From assembly GCF_015706575.1 (NCBI RefSeq), contig NW_024037072.1, forward strand, positions 21,019,162 to 21,083,161: 64,000 nucleotides of DNA, given 5' to 3'. The notes under the pieces are model-generated. The model was not told where the DNA came from and made no database searches. It saw only the letters and a program-made list of their open reading frames with translations. Within the stretch, counting starts at the first letter, position 1. Every line of letters starts with the position of its first letter. This stretch comes from Patiria miniata. Its lineage: Eukaryota > Echinodermata > Asteroidea > Valvatida > Asterinidae. Positions 1-11,322 of the stretch are shown in pieces. The translations under genes were made by a program, and so were the position numbers.

Positions 1-799
1 TTGGTAATGGGAAGAAAATTTTATTGTACAACTCAATATTTTTTTTACTGATTGCCCTTTTTCATTTTTTAATGAGCGCCCTGTTTCACAAGAGCCCTTG
101 CCCCCGCGAATGTCATGCCACGTTGAAGAGCGCAACCTATTGTCTAGAAATTTCTGCTTTGAACAGCGCTCCCATCGAAAGAAGGCCCCCCCCCCCCTCC
201 CCAACACTATATTTATTTTACAGAGGCCGGGTGTCCGGTGAAAAAAACCTGTCTACCTTTCAGCACGGTTGCCGAGTGCCCTTTCTCGCCATTGCACTGG
301 GCAAATAAAACCCAGGTTACGCGCAAGACCGTGCCGCCGATCGGGAGCTGCGTGCACCTGTGCTAGTCAAAAATTTACCAAGATTTTATTAAAATACATG
401 TATGTAATATAAAGAACAGGTAGCTGTGGCTGATAATTAACCACTTTTAAACAAGAAATTCAAGCTGGTTTTCCTCATGTAAGCTCACAAATCATGTACG
501 ATAACGGCTTTCACCACAAATGTGGCATTTCACAAAAAAATTAAGCTGCACAACTTATATGTTTTTCATCATCTACTCGAGACCGCCCCCAGTTTTTCGA
601 ATACTAGAATCTAAAAACTGTTATTCCGATATTCAGTTCATGATCGAGTATTCGAAAATTCAGTGTAATCGACAAAGCCCTTGTTTTTACGCACAGAGCC
701 CAAACTGGAAAGCGTTGTAAGCCTACAAATGTAGGCATTTGTGAGATACATTGAGCCTTGCCCCCTCTACAGTTACAAAATGTTAAAGGTTAAGCTGTT
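1..799. other. No gene recognised; AT-rich non-coding DNA
   Basis: I see no convincing exon here. Positions 585-690 have alternating TATTCGAATA-like words that resemble the interior of the repeat whose end reads TAGGGCTGTCC elsewhere in the window (9690, 21475, 47965, 56760). This may be a decayed relative. If the minus-strand gene extends this far left, the stretch is intronic. Confidence 0.4.
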
Positions 800-1175
800 T
801 TAGGCACCCAAAAAAAGGCTCCGGTTTCTGGTATGGAGCTTGCCCAAAAAGTGGTGCGGCGACGCGTTTTTTTTTTTTTTTTTTACCTGATTTTTTTGCT
901 TCAAATGTCGGCTGATGACTGCAAATGGTGCCCGACTAAACTTAGTGCAAATATATGGGAGTCCAGAGAGGCCACATAAAGCTTATTCTCGACCATAACC
1001 CAATCTAAAAACACGTTAAAAATGTGCAGCAGCAGGATTCCAGTCAAACCAGTGAGTTTGGCGGTTTTGAGACATCATCTTTCATTGAAAAAAAAACTTT
1101 TTCATTTTGCCGACGCGCATGGCTACGACGACGGGCGCGCATACCAGAAACCAGAGACTTTTTTTTTTGGCCTTA
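800..1175. mobile_element. MITE, TAAGGCC family, diverged copy A
   Basis: The two ends are inverted copies: the left end reads TTAGGCACCC, an A-run and then GGTTTCTGG, and the right end is its reverse complement ending in GGCCTTA. The layout (AGGCC, homopolymer A, GTCTCTGGT, then a GC-rich core with GACGCG words) matches better preserved copies at 33353-33733 and 56392-56745. It encodes nothing recognisable. The length of about 375 bp suits a non-autonomous DNA transposon. The target duplication is not clear, so the superfamily is open. Confidence 0.5.
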
Positions 1176-1326
1176 TGATGGCAAAATCCTTTTTCCCCTT
1201 AATACAGCAGTCAATAAGAGTAATTAGCTTTTTTCCCTTCCTTATACATGTACATTACATGTGTCATTTCACAGATGAATAGCCTCACCCATGAGCCACT
1301 AAATACCGTTTTGGTGACGAGGATAG

Positions 1327-1572
1327 TTAACAGTTTAGTGCAGTCGGACCTATGAAGTCATGGTCGCTGAAGCATGGAATTAAATATCCATTTCCTGGCA
1401 TTCCGGCATCAAGAATGGGAAGAAATAGCTCATCAAGCACCCTGCCTTTGCCATTTTTTCCCCCCAGATATTTCCCATGTGGAATTCTCCCTGTGATAAT
1501 CTCTCCGTGTTGAAAGAAAGGTGCTGTTTTCTCAACAGAGAGAACCATGTCTACTGTGGACCGCTGTTAATT
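1327..1572 (-). other. Minus-strand open stretch of unknown nature, possible relic exon
   Basis: About 80 codons are open on the minus strand, with a composition more protein-like than the surroundings: mixed charged and aromatic residues, several Gly/Pro turns (for example GRIPHGKYLGGKNGKG) and a C-terminal part with FSDHDFIG. The start is preceded by an AG that could be a splice acceptor, but no good donor follows. I do not recognise the family. It is not obviously LDLa, MAM or DNRLRE, so I do not assign it to the neighbouring gene. It could be a fragment of a transposon protein, a processed relic or chance. Confidence 0.15.
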
Positions 1573-2437
1573 AAAGATCCACAGGTCCAGCAATTCCAGA
1601 TATGGCAGGTGTTTAATTTTAAAAAATGACCTCCATTTTTTTCACATTTTTATTTTGAGAGACGGATATATAAACAATCATACAAAAGCATTTACATGTA
1701 CCGGTACATGTAACAACACAAGTTGTGCACAAATCAAATTCTAGTGTTACATCTTAGCCCATTATTATGAGCTCATTATTATTATCTTTCTTTTGAATAT
1801 GTTATTCAAAAGTGAATAACTTTTGAAATTTTTTTTTTAAAGTTGAACAAAGAAATTAAGTTGAGCGGGGTTTGAACCTACATGTTTGTACTACCTCCAC
1901 TCCAGATTACCGTTCCGGAGCTCTATGTTTGCCCTATGTTGGCGGTTTCCAAATTTGTCGATGTTTTGTTCAAGGGGCACTAGTCAGATGCCTTTAAAAA
2001 AATGTTTTTGTAGAGTTCGAAAAATAGCTCTTTTAAAAAGAATCCCCCAAAAAACACAGACAGTTCTGTTTAACTTTCACTTTCCAGGACCATCTCGTTG
2101 TACTACTAATCGCTCACCCCGAACACAAACAAACTCGCTTCTGCAGAACAATGCCACCAGAAGACATAAAACTCAGCATAACATCCTGTCTTCCTATTGT
2201 CTGATCCTCTGGAATCAGATAATGTAGGAAACCTGACTACATCAAAAGAACAGAAACTGAACTAGTCATTTGTGTTTGTTTGTTTTTTAGAAAAGAGACT
2301 GTTTACAAAACTATTTCCTTCGAAGTGGAACTTTTCTTTTTTGAATTGATCAACATCCTGGGATCGAATTTGGAATTGTTGACTTGATAAGTGCAGAAAC
2401 AAAAAGAGAAATGGTCAACACACACCCACACGTGTGT

Positions 2438-2625
2438 GTAAATGCCGACAATCGTGGACGCCCCATTGTCCCTAATCCTCTTTCCTTTGTTTGTACTCTT
2501 AACTTTTTAGCGACAACTCTCATTGTTTTTGTACACGATTTGAGATTGTGGACGTTCGGTCGATCGTGGACGTATTGTTTGCGCCCCAATTCTTTTGTCC
2601 TACGTCCACGATTGCCGGTGTTTAC
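2438..2625. mobile_element. Short MITE with 23-bp terminal inverted repeats
   Basis: The left end (2438-2460, GTAAATGCCGACAATCGTGG then ACG) is inverted at the right end (2603-2625) with two differences. The interior repeats the GTGGACG word and has no coding capacity. CA microsatellite tracts flank both ends, which blurs any target duplication. Length 188 bp. Confidence 0.6.
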
Positions 2626-2869
2626 ATACTCACACACACACAAATTAGCTGAATAACAATGGGCCATTAGATTAAGGTATGAATTTGAGATGAGGAAAAG
2701 AATAGACAATTGAACCGAAGGCACCTTACAACCATTCCAGTGCTCCACCAAAAGGATTTTGTGCAAAACCCATCATCATAACAGGGATAACATCCCATGA
2801 TCTTAAAACTGATGACTCATGAAAAAGGAGGGGGGGGGGGCTTTGTATCAATAAATCGACATCTTACCC

Positions 2870-3560
2870 GTACGTGTATGTTCAGTTTGAATTACACGAC
2901 CATTGGTGAAACATTTGGACAGCACCTGTCAATGATTACACTCTACATTTCTACAAAACCAATGAACATGTACCGGCATGTCTAGATTTGAACAGCTGAA
3001 AGCATCCTAATCATGTGCACATACATACTGGAATTTGTATCTTTGTGGAGACATTTCCTTTGTTCTTGGGTACTAAAGTTTTTGAGTTTGAAAGTGTAGT
3101 TTAAAAATGCTCTTATTTTAACCAGAATTAATTTCCTTGGCTGAAATTTGGACTGAATATTTCTGCTTTAATCCCTTTTCTAAAATTCTTCCATTTTCAA
3201 CAGATCAACATAGCTTGGAAATTCCTAGTTTTTGAGTAAAATCCATATATCTATTTTGTGAAAACCCTGTGGAGACGTATTCATCTATAGGAATTGCCCT
3301 GTGGAGATGTATGCCATCTTTTGTTCCCTATTGTACACATGTCTCCAGAGGGTACGGTATATCAGATCTGCAGTATACCCGGTATGTGTACCGGTATCTT
3401 AGATTTATTCTATTTCATAGAAATAATGTACCTTGGAGATTCACGTAGGCAAATCAATAAATCAGAACAAATCTTTGGACAACCTGCATTGTGGTTTACT
3501 TCGCAGAGCTATGAAACAGATCATTTCAAATTGCCAATCCTAAATTTTGCTACAACATGA
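2870..3560 (+). repeat. Diverged interspersed repeat, copy 1 of 3
   Basis: Shared landmarks in the same order occur here, at 6480-6760 and at 7800-8070: a block around CCATTGGTGAAACATTTGGAC, then AATGATTACA, then TTGAACAGCTGAAA, and further on GCAAATCAATAAATCAGA. The copies differ by many substitutions and indels. No ends or target duplications can be defined, and the class is unknown. Confidence 0.45.
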
Positions 3561-3617
3561 GATTAAAATTTCATCATTTTGTATTTGAAGCGGACAGAGA
3601 AAAGGTGTATTAGTGTG

Positions 3618-3647
3618 AAGGAACATACATGTAAATGTATGTTCCTT
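3618..3647. repeat. 30-bp palindrome (13-bp arms, 4-bp loop)
   Basis: The arms AAGGAACATACAT and ATGTATGTTCCTT are exact reverse complements around GTAA. It contains the ACATACATGTA word common throughout this window. No function is implied. Confidence 0.8.
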
Positions 3648-4405
3648 GGCTTATGGCTCCAGTTCAACTATAGGGGGCATAGTGGGGCATACTTTGTTTA
3701 GTCTGTAATTTCTTGTCAGAAAAATGCCAGTCTACTGAGTACACTGAGTAAAGGCAGTACATGTACATATTCAGCACAAAAGCAATGCGAACGCAAATTT
3801 GGGATGGCGCGGCAAATTTGCGATGTCACAGCGAATTTGCAAAAGTTGAACACATTTCAACTCGGGTGAATTTCGCAGCGAATGTTTCCTGAGGTCAGAT
3901 TCACTTCGCATCTGCAGACTGCGCATTCATCATTTCATGTGAAGTACCATAAACCGGCCTTAACCATAAGGGAAAAATGGTTGATTACGTTAACTGTCCA
4001 TACATCCACTTCTTATCTTCGCTACAACATGCTGGACTGACATCAAAGCAAAACCATTTTCAGGCAGAGTTAAAATATCTTGTTTTCTAGATGAACATTC
4101 CTGAGGGTAAATTGATTTAACAATTTCATTCCAATTAACGAACATCTGCTCTAGTTGCTCTGCACATCTGATATGAATTCCAGTCCCCTGAGTAGGACTC
4201 GAAATATCCATTAGACCGGTGAACCAGGTCCCATGATGTAATTGTCAGCCCAACGATTTCTTTAAGAAATAGACCCTTGGTCCATTCGGTTGTTGTTTTT
4301 TTCACACAGCTGATCATTCTTAATCATATGCTTTTTATAAGTCTCATCTGACCAAGTAAAGTTTTCATATTACATGTACATGTACATGCTGTTTCCCATT
4401 ATAAA

Positions 4406-5290
4406 CCATTATTCATAAATAAGACAGTTTACCCATTCTGTCACGTCACGTACGTGGTTTGAATCTGTTGATAAACACCGGCTGGCTGGTTTTAAACATC
4501 GGTTTGAACCTGTTGATAAACACCGGCTGGCTGGTTTTAAACGTGGTTTGAACCTGTTGATAAACACCGGCTGGCTGGTTTTAAACGTGGTTTAAACCTG
4601 TTGATAAACACCGGCTGGCTGGTTTTAAACGTGGTTTGAACCTGTTGATAAACACCGGCTGGCTGGTTTTAAACTGGTTTGAACCTGTTGATAAACACCG
4701 GCTGGCTGGTTTTAAACACTTTCTGATGTCACATGAAATTTAGACTCCTATGAAACCTGGTCAAAAATTATTGCACTTTTATTGGTTGAACGTTCACAAT
4801 CTTCACTTATGCATGCGCAAGACTACCACTGAGTCCCTATTTCATAAGAGTCCTAAATTCACACTACAGGTACACCGGCATGGTTGGTTCTGCGCCACAT
4901 CGCGCAGTACAGTACGCGCCAGTTGCACGCCAATCTTCATATAAGTAGATTTTTAGTACTACTCGCAAGAGGCACATACCTACCAAATACCATAACATAG
5001 AGAGGTGTTGCAAAAAACATGAATTAAACTTATGAAACAAAATCTTTGGAAATTTACAATTTTTGACTTGTTTTGAATTTTTGACCCAATTGTATAATGA
5101 ATGGGAATAAACATGTGTTTGGCGGGTGTTTAACAAGTACGTTTAAAACCTGCTTGGAGCCTGGTCGCGGTCTCGCCTTCAGTTTGGGTCATTATCAGCA
5201 TCCCTTCCCCAAGCCCGTTTGTAAATGTACTTGTTTAAAACCAGACAAGTACATATACATGTATATTCCCTCATTAACAAGGAACAAAAT
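4406..5290 (+). mobile_element. Non-autonomous element A (relative of the 20.7-kb copy)
   Basis: This segment and 20695-21318 share the same ordered landmarks: ATTCATAAATA..AAGACAGTTTA at the left, a TTAAAC-containing unit, ACTTT..TGTCACA, GGACTCCT-like text, TTGGTTGAACGTTCACAATC, GCGCCACATCGCGCAG-like text, then AATGAATGGGAATAAA and a hairpin-prone tail. There is no coding capacity. The main difference is that this copy expanded its internal unit into a six-copy array (4456-4717), where the 20.7-kb copy has about one. Exact ends and target duplication are unclear. Confidence 0.6.
4456..4717 (+). repeat. Minisatellite: six tandem copies of a 44-bp unit
   Basis: The unit starts GGTTTGAACCTGTTGATAAA, continues CACCGGCTGGCTGGTTTTAA and ends ACGT. 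Copies begin at about 4456, 4501, 4545, 4589, 4633 and 4676. They are nearly identical, differing only by single bases and by the 2-3 junction bases, so the expansion is recent compared with the host element. TTTGAACC and GGTTTTAAAC give each unit weak self-complementarity. Confidence 0.95.
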
Positions 5291-5744
5291 CTTCTTATTC
5301 AATACTTGACTTCCACCTTCACAAAAACATCTCATCATTCTAGTTTAGAATGCACTTGTGTGCCAGTCAAGTAGTGTAACTTGTCACGTAACATGTTTTC
5401 TTACTATATAGCCCTGTTGTGTAGTGGATTTTAACATGAAATGTTAGCCCTGCCTGAGACACTCAATATTCTACAAGCCTTGGTTGGATGTGAGGGCCAG
5501 GAATGCAAGCCCTGAGAGGGCTGAGAATGCAATGATCTGAATGATTTCTCAAAAGTGTTCGTGACACTGTAATGTGCAAGGGTGGAATAGGGTGATAAAA
5601 AAATGTTGAGCTCAAAAATGCATCCCATTATCACTTGAATAACATTTTATTGTATAGAAATTTAGTCCCTGAAGAATCCGTGATACACATCATGCAGTGC
5701 TTAGGCAGTTTCGCGTAGTATAGACAGACAGGGCGGTTTGGGGC

Positions 5745-5840
5745 AGTATATGTTCACAAGTACCCCCTCACCGGCAAACAAAGTACAGTTGGGGGTGACC
5801 GAACGACGCCATCTTGCCTGACTGCAATATTTTGCCGCGA
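5745..5840 (-). repeat. Repeat containing CAAGATGGCGTCG, copy 1
   Basis: The reverse complement reads TTGCAGTCAGGCAAGATGGC and continues into CCCCAACTGTACTTTGTTTG and GGTACTTGTGAAC. The same text lies in plus orientation at 7165-7250. The AAGATGGCG core looks like a YY1-type initiator or translation start, but the short frames that follow differ between the copies and end quickly. I treat this as a dispersed repeat, not a gene start. Confidence 0.5.
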
Positions 5841-6479
5841 AGCGCGGCCGCTGCGTGTACAAAGTACAAATTCCCTGGTGTACGTGTGTCACACACAAGG
5901 AATGGTGCGCATACCGGTACATCAACCAGCGAAACGTATACAATGTATGTCCCGCCCATCTTCTATAGTTATAAAGAGCTGTTGAACTTTGAAGATGACA
6001 TGAACCATTGCAACTGTACAGTGCAAGGCTTTTTTTGTTTTCATTTTTTCAATATTTTTCTGAAATTATGTCTTGATTTGGGCATGGCATTTGTAGTCTT
6101 CTGAAATTCTTTCTATCGCCTAAAATTGCATCTTATTTTTGATTTTTAATTTAATTTTCAATTCAAACTCATTTTCACCCTTTTTTTCCTTGTTAAGGAC
6201 AATTATTTTCTTCAAATTTCTCATAAAAACTTTTTGATACATGTAAGTATATTTCCAGAAATTGTCAGTACTTTTCTTTTTTTCTCTCTTTCTTTTAAAT
6301 CAACCCCTTGAGAATTAATTTTCTTTCATGTTTTTTTTCCCCAGCACAGCTGGAACCTGATCAACTCCTGCTACATGAATGCGGCTACCTGGCACCAAAC
6401 TGCATGCTTTGTTCCTTTGCCGCTTCCGCACATACATGTATACCAATTAACCATGTCTGGCTGCAGGATGTTACTTTCA

Positions 6480-6760
6480 AGTTTTGTTTGAAATACAACC
6501 ATTAGTGAAACAGTTGGACAACACTGGTTAATGATTACATGCGCAGGCACATTTGAACAGCTTTAATCTGTCTAATGACACACGGGGGTTCTTTGATCTC
6601 ACATAATTAAAGCCATTATGTTGAGGAAACATTTCGATCTGTTTGACTTTGGAGAATCATGCAGACAATCAATACATTGGGACACTCAAAAGAAATTCCA
6701 ATTACCGTTCAACGGAATCAATTACTTTGGCCAGCTGCATCAGAGCTACGTATTTACCAG
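6480..6760 (+). repeat. Diverged interspersed repeat, copy 2 of 3
   Basis: It matches the 2870-3560 repeat through CCATTAGTGAAACAGTTGGAC, AATGATTACA and TTGAACAGCT. It matches the 7800-8070 copy through GGAATCAATTNCTT and the following CAGC..GCAT text. Confidence 0.45.
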
Positions 6761-7164
6761 GAGATGAACTGCAATTAGGGGTGTGCATCAGAACCGGGTA
6801 CTCGGGTACCCAATCACAGATGTCAGGAACTGGTTCCAGTTATTGAGATACCTGTCTACAACTTTACATATTACTTAAAAGTAACCTCTCAGATAATGAA
6901 AAAGAAAGGATTCGAATGCCACCTGTGGAGAATTTTCAAAATGAAAACTAGGTTAAATGAAAAAAAAATAAAACAGATTCATGTTTACAATGTACGCGCT
7001 TTGCGACAATGCAACTTAAAGCTACACATGCAGGCCTATTGGCCCCGTGCGCCAACAAAAGAGGGCGGTCTTTTACCTAGCAACGACGTCCCATGGGTGG
7101 GACATTTAGCTGGTTGACAAGCACTGTTCCTTGTGTATGATGCACGTACACCAGAAGATTTGTA

Positions 7165-7250
7165 CTATTTGCAGTCAGGCAAGATGGCGTCGGTTGATCA
7201 ACCCAACTGTACCTTCTTTGCCAGTGAGGGAGGTACTTGTGAACGGAGTG
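7165..7250 (+). repeat. Repeat containing CAAGATGGCGTCG, copy 2
   Basis: Plus-strand counterpart of 5745-5840. From the ATG it stays open for about 25 codons (MASVDQPNCTFFASEGGTCE and a few more), unlike the other copy. I do not interpret it as coding. Confidence 0.45.
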
Positions 7251-7799
7251 GATTGAGCTGACTGTACACACTTGTATCTTGTTGTTTTGACACACAGATG
7301 CGGTAGTATTATCAGGCGGACCTTAATGGACAATCTGTACAGCAACTTCTGAGATATCAATTTTGGGGTTGGTTTCTTTAACAGGTACCCGTGATTGTTC
7401 AATCAGGTACCCGATTCCCGTACTACCCGTTAAATACACACTTTTATTGCAATAAACATGTCAGCCGAGCCGGGGTTAAAAAATCGGAACTTGTTTTGGA
7501 TGATATTTCTTCAAACATACCATCCAATTTATAGTGTAGGATGTAGCTATGTACATGTTGAGTCTGCTAACATTCTCTTTATCACCCCTGTCAAAGTGTA
7601 CAGTGCAAGTGTGTAAGTTTATATTTGAAAAGTTCACCATTAAATGTCAATGAATTATTTTTTGTATAACTTAAAGGCTCCAATGGTTTGTGAAAAATAA
7701 TATCACGTGGTATAACAAAAGAACTCTTGCCTGTTGGGTAACTCAGGCGTCATCACCTTGTTGCAGACGAACTCCCAGGCATACATATACAAAACACTG

Positions 7800-8070
7800 T
7801 GGGCTACGTACTTAAGGCAGACAAACATTGTGTACTATTGATTACACCTGCATGCCTAGTTGAACAGCTGAAACTGCTTTGATGTTTTGAAATGAATCCT
7901 TGATTTTACTGTTGCCAAAATTGTATCACAAAAACGTTACAAATAGTCTGGCCTTTGAGAATTACATACCCAAATCAATAAATCAGAGAAACTGACAGTG
8001 ATTCTAATTACCGCCCACAGGAATCAATTGCCTTCAGCCACCTGCATGTGATTTCCCATGAGAAGAATGG
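7800..8070 (+). repeat. Diverged interspersed repeat, copy 3 of 3
   Basis: It contains TTGATTACACCTGCATG, GTTGAACAGCTGAAA and CAAATCAATAAATCAGAGAA in the same order as the 2870 copy, then GGAATCAATTGCCTTCAGCC as in the 6480 copy. Confidence 0.45.
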
Positions 8071-8499
8071 TAACCACAAGAAGCATCATTTGTTCTGTAT
8101 CAATGGTGTAGAGTTTTTTCTTAGGGCGTTCCATGAAGGACGGACCCTCCTGGGGCTATGTACATTTTTGTACGTGCATGTATGATTTTTTTTCCAACTT
8201 ACCGGTACTTTTATGCTGTGTTTGACCAAGAAAAACCTCCATTTGAAAGTACGGTATCACTAAATGACAAAAATGTCTGGTACCGGTAGGTCTCACATGC
8301 CATCATCATGGACAACCTTGGTAACCAATTTCAGCATTTACATGATTTAAGGATTACTTGTATTTTGTGAACTTTTTGTTTCAAAATTTGTGAGTAATCA
8401 TTGAGAAACGGATTTTATACAGGAATGTGTTTAGAAGCAAATTTGTGATTTTAATATTGGGTTTTTGCCCTTTCATAGACATATTTTTACAGACACTGT

Positions 8500-8610
8500 A
8501 TGCTGAGTGTTGCCCCAGAGTGATTTTGAGAAAAATCACCCAGGTGGGACTCAAACCCATGACCTCCTGCTTACTAGCGCAGACGCCTGACCACTCGACC
8601 AGGAAGCTTG
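8500..8610 (-). mobile_element. tRNA-derived SINE head (minus strand)
   Basis: Read on the minus strand, TGGTCGAGTGG fits the RNA polymerase III A box (TRGYNNARNNG), and GGTTTGAGTCC about 40 bases later is a near-consensus B box (GGTTCGANNCC). The spacing resembles a Ser/Leu-type tRNA with a degraded cloverleaf. No acceptor stem can be closed convincingly, so I call a SINE or tRNA pseudogene and not a functional tRNA. A short inverted GTGATTTT..AAAATCAC follows the tRNA-like part. Confidence 0.55.
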
Positions 8611-8629
8611 CCGGGGTCGGCTAGCTGGT

Positions 8630-9689
8630 TTAAATCAGCAATGGGTACCGCAATGAAACTAATCATAAGAATAATTGCGTCGCGGTGATGTAAAACCCAA
8701 TAGTTTATATCACCCCAACGCAGATTCCACCTTATGAATACATTTGTGATTTTGAACCACTTAGTGATGGATTATTTTTGCCGAAAATTAATTCAAAATA
8801 TTTTAAAATATAGCAGACAACTTTTGATATACAGCCAAACGCCACAAATACTGATTTGCAAGAGTCATTTTGACATTATTTTGACGATACATTTCTTACC
8901 CCAACCTCATATATTTTAACAATCCGGGGTGTGCCCGCGGAGCGTAAATTGTACCACAACTGGCCGTGCACAGCGGCCTCGTTCAACACATGGTCTGCCT
9001 CCACAGACTTCTCTGACTTTGAGTGTGTGTACAAAACAAATAAGGGATAAGCATGTTTAGACATCATCCGGAGGCAAGTCGAGGCATGTTTGACGTTTTA
9101 ACCAGTCAGTCGTGCCTGTGTATAAAACCTGCCATATCGTGTTACCATGTCATCCGACGCAAACTGATTAAATGAATGTAGTCAAGTTATGAAACTACTT
9201 TGTAGAATATCTGTGCTTATTATTCCCATGCTGTCATGAGAAATGAATGCCATCAATTTAATTAGACCTCCATCAAGTCAAATTATGAGTCAAACCCCAA
9301 GAACCTGGGGATACATGTAAGTATGAACAATTACAAAAGAAAAGCCTTTTGTCACAATTGATTTGTAAAGCTTTTCACCCGGCTTGAGAGTGGATGACTA
9401 ATCAACTGACTCATGATTGCACTGTGATTGACTTGTGATGACTTGGTTATAAAAAACACAGTGCCTTGTAGCACGGACAAGTCATTACTGCATGACAGTT
9501 CACAGTCTGGTTGTCAAACCTAACGTGACAGATAGGGCCTATCTAATGATAATGAATCATAAATCAAGGAAGAAATAAGGCTGTCGACAAAGAAAGTTAC
9601 CGTCGACAAAAAGTGGCACCTGACAATAAAGAGCTGCAGGTGCAACTTCTTGATAAAATAACATCACAGTCATGTTTGTACGCGGGTTT
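8630..9689. other. No feature recognised
   Basis: AT-rich, presumably intronic or intergenic DNA. I see no exon with matching splice sites and no terminal repeats. Confidence 0.4.
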
Positions 9690-9792
9690 TTTTTGTTTTG
9701 TTTTTTAATATTCAAACAGGCAAAAAGCTATTCAAATATTCGGTTGATGATCGAATGTTTGAGTATTCAGTATATTTGGGACAGCCCTAGAA
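9690..9792 (+). repeat. Fragment of the GGGACAGCCCTA-ended repeat
   Basis: It ends in ATTTGGGACAGCCCTAG after alternating TATTCAAATATTCGG words. The same end occurs at 21475-21655, 47965-48140 and, inverted, 56760-56935. The word TAGGGCTGTCC followed by AT-rich palindromic text probably marks a DNA-transposon terminus. Its partner terminus is not evident. Confidence 0.45.
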
Positions 9793-9849
9793 AGGAACCA
9801 CACAGGACGAGATACCAACCAAATAAAAAACGGTGTCAAGACAACATAC

Positions 9850-9993
9850 CATCACTGCCTGTATGGCTCTGACCACCTGAGGGTCCGGTACCAGACGTCT
9901 CTGTAGGACCACTGTGAACCTCCCAGCCTGGTACCCCGCTGGAGACTGCTGGGGTTCCCCAGGGACACGGCGTCTCAAAGTCACACTTGATAC
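9850..9993 (-). CDS. Internal exon: N-terminal third of a MAM domain
   Basis: On the minus strand this 144-bp exon is flanked by TTTTATTTCAG and GTATGTTG splice sites. It encodes IKCDFETPCPWG, a Gly/Pro/Ser-rich turn with GVPGWEVHSGP, and GTGPSGGQSHTGSDG. The order CDFE..C.W....W....GP is the start of a MAM domain (meprin, A5, mu), an extracellular adhesion module usually of about 160 residues, so roughly the first third is here. The exon starts and ends in phase 1. The single base A left by the LDLa exon (13851-13964) plus GT makes Ser, so direct splicing from that exon fits. I did not find the exon with the rest of the domain. The protein should be secreted or membrane-anchored. Confidence 0.8.
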
Positions 9994-10944
9994 CTGAAAT
10001 AAAAGGATAGGACATGCTTTCAATTCTGTATCAGCAAAAAACCCACATTTTATTCCTCGGAAGGCATACTGCACGGATGTATCATGAAAAGGAAGTCTTT
10101 GATAAAATAATACCCACAGTTTAAAAAGCGTATCAGAATAGTGAGTTTCAGTAACTTGCATCTTCACGAGTTAGAATAGATCATAGATAAAGAACAAAAA
10201 GACTTGATCGGCAGCACGTCCGAACGCGCCCATTCACTGTGTGATAAATCGCCACCATTTTTGTTGTCGCTCGTGGACGCGCAATAAAGTAACGTAAAGT
10301 AATACAGCTATAAAAATGTACCGGTAATTGTCCTCTAGCACGTGACCTAGCTGAATGCTCGTGGAGCTAGAAATGCGCACTGAGTATTTACGCGCTGCGC
10401 TCACGCTCGCTCACACGTTGGCATGCCGCTTTTCACTTCGATGAAGGTATAATCAGTTTATTTTCTGCAAACTTAGAAACCTGTTTAAGACAACCAATTT
10501 TGCTATTAGGCCCTAGTCATAATCATAATCATCCATATTTAATTGAAATAAACTACAAGAGTAGACTGGGATTTCAACATAATGAGAACAGTGTTATCTT
10601 ATTTATTCTCTTGTGTATTTTAATTATCAGCATTGAAGGTCTCCAATCAAGTAGCAAACACGCATTGTGCGCGTAAACGGCGTTGCATTCGTCACGTCTA
10701 GCGGGCAATTTGTATTTGTCCTCCAGCACGTGACCCTCCATGTAAGGCTGCGCATATGCACGTGCTGCCGATCTAGTCTTTTTATTCTACCCGATGGAAT
10801 AGATGAAGCTATATTGTTAAATTGAAAAAGAGCATGAAATACCGGTGTGCATGCAGTAAAGAGGTCCTATTCACTGTAGCAACACTGTCATAAGTGGTTG
10901 CAATGGTCAATGACACAACAGGCCTAATGTACAATGTAGCACCA
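9994..10944. other. Intron between LDLa and MAM exons, left part
   Basis: It begins on the minus-strand side with a normal acceptor. Two GC-richer stretches (about 10200-10430 and 10670-10760) carry CGCGC- and GCACGTGACC-like words, including CCTCTAGCACGTGACC / CCTCCAGCACGTGACC repeated about 400 bp apart. I see no coding exon. Confidence 0.4.
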
Positions 10945-11322
10945 TATGGTAGGAGCGGAACGATAATATGCGCATGCGTACAAGTGCAAGTACGAACCCC
11001 CCACGGCGCGCTCCGAGCGATCGAACCGAAAATGACTGCGATCATTCTGCGCACGTGCACGTTTCAGGTTGGCTCAGTGAGGACAGGGCATATTTTTCAT
11101 CATTTTGGCCGAAAAACCGACAGAATCCACCGATGTTTGTTTGGTGCACATAACGTGAGTATGTCATGAGGTATTGTACGAAGTTTAGGGGCAAACTGTG
11201 CAGCGGTTCTGTGGGAAATAGCTTGGTTGTGATGGACGTTTTTGTACTTAGTTGGTGTTTTGTAGAGGCAAACAGTTTTGCGGAGTAAGCTGCCTACGTG
11301 GAGCCTCATAGTTCTAGGAGTA
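10945..11322 (+). mobile_element. Single arm of the Mutator-like foldback element
   Basis: About 375 bp match one arm plus the centre of the 26627-27378 foldback: from GTAGGAGCGGAACGATA through CGACAGAATCCACCGATG, CATAACGTGAGTATGTCATG and GTGGGAAATAGCTTGGTTG, to the outer end GTTCTAGGAGTA. The opposite arm is missing, so this is a truncated or internally recombined copy. Open frames across it are incidental. Confidence 0.75.

Noticed and set aside
3990-4317. Possible SINE or coding relic on the minus strand
   Set aside because: A TTTCGAGTCC B-box-like word is present, but no matching A box. The open frame has no recognised family.
8500-8610. Functional tRNA gene on the minus strand
   Set aside because: A and B boxes are good, but the acceptor stem and anticodon arm cannot be folded convincingly. 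A SINE head is more likely.
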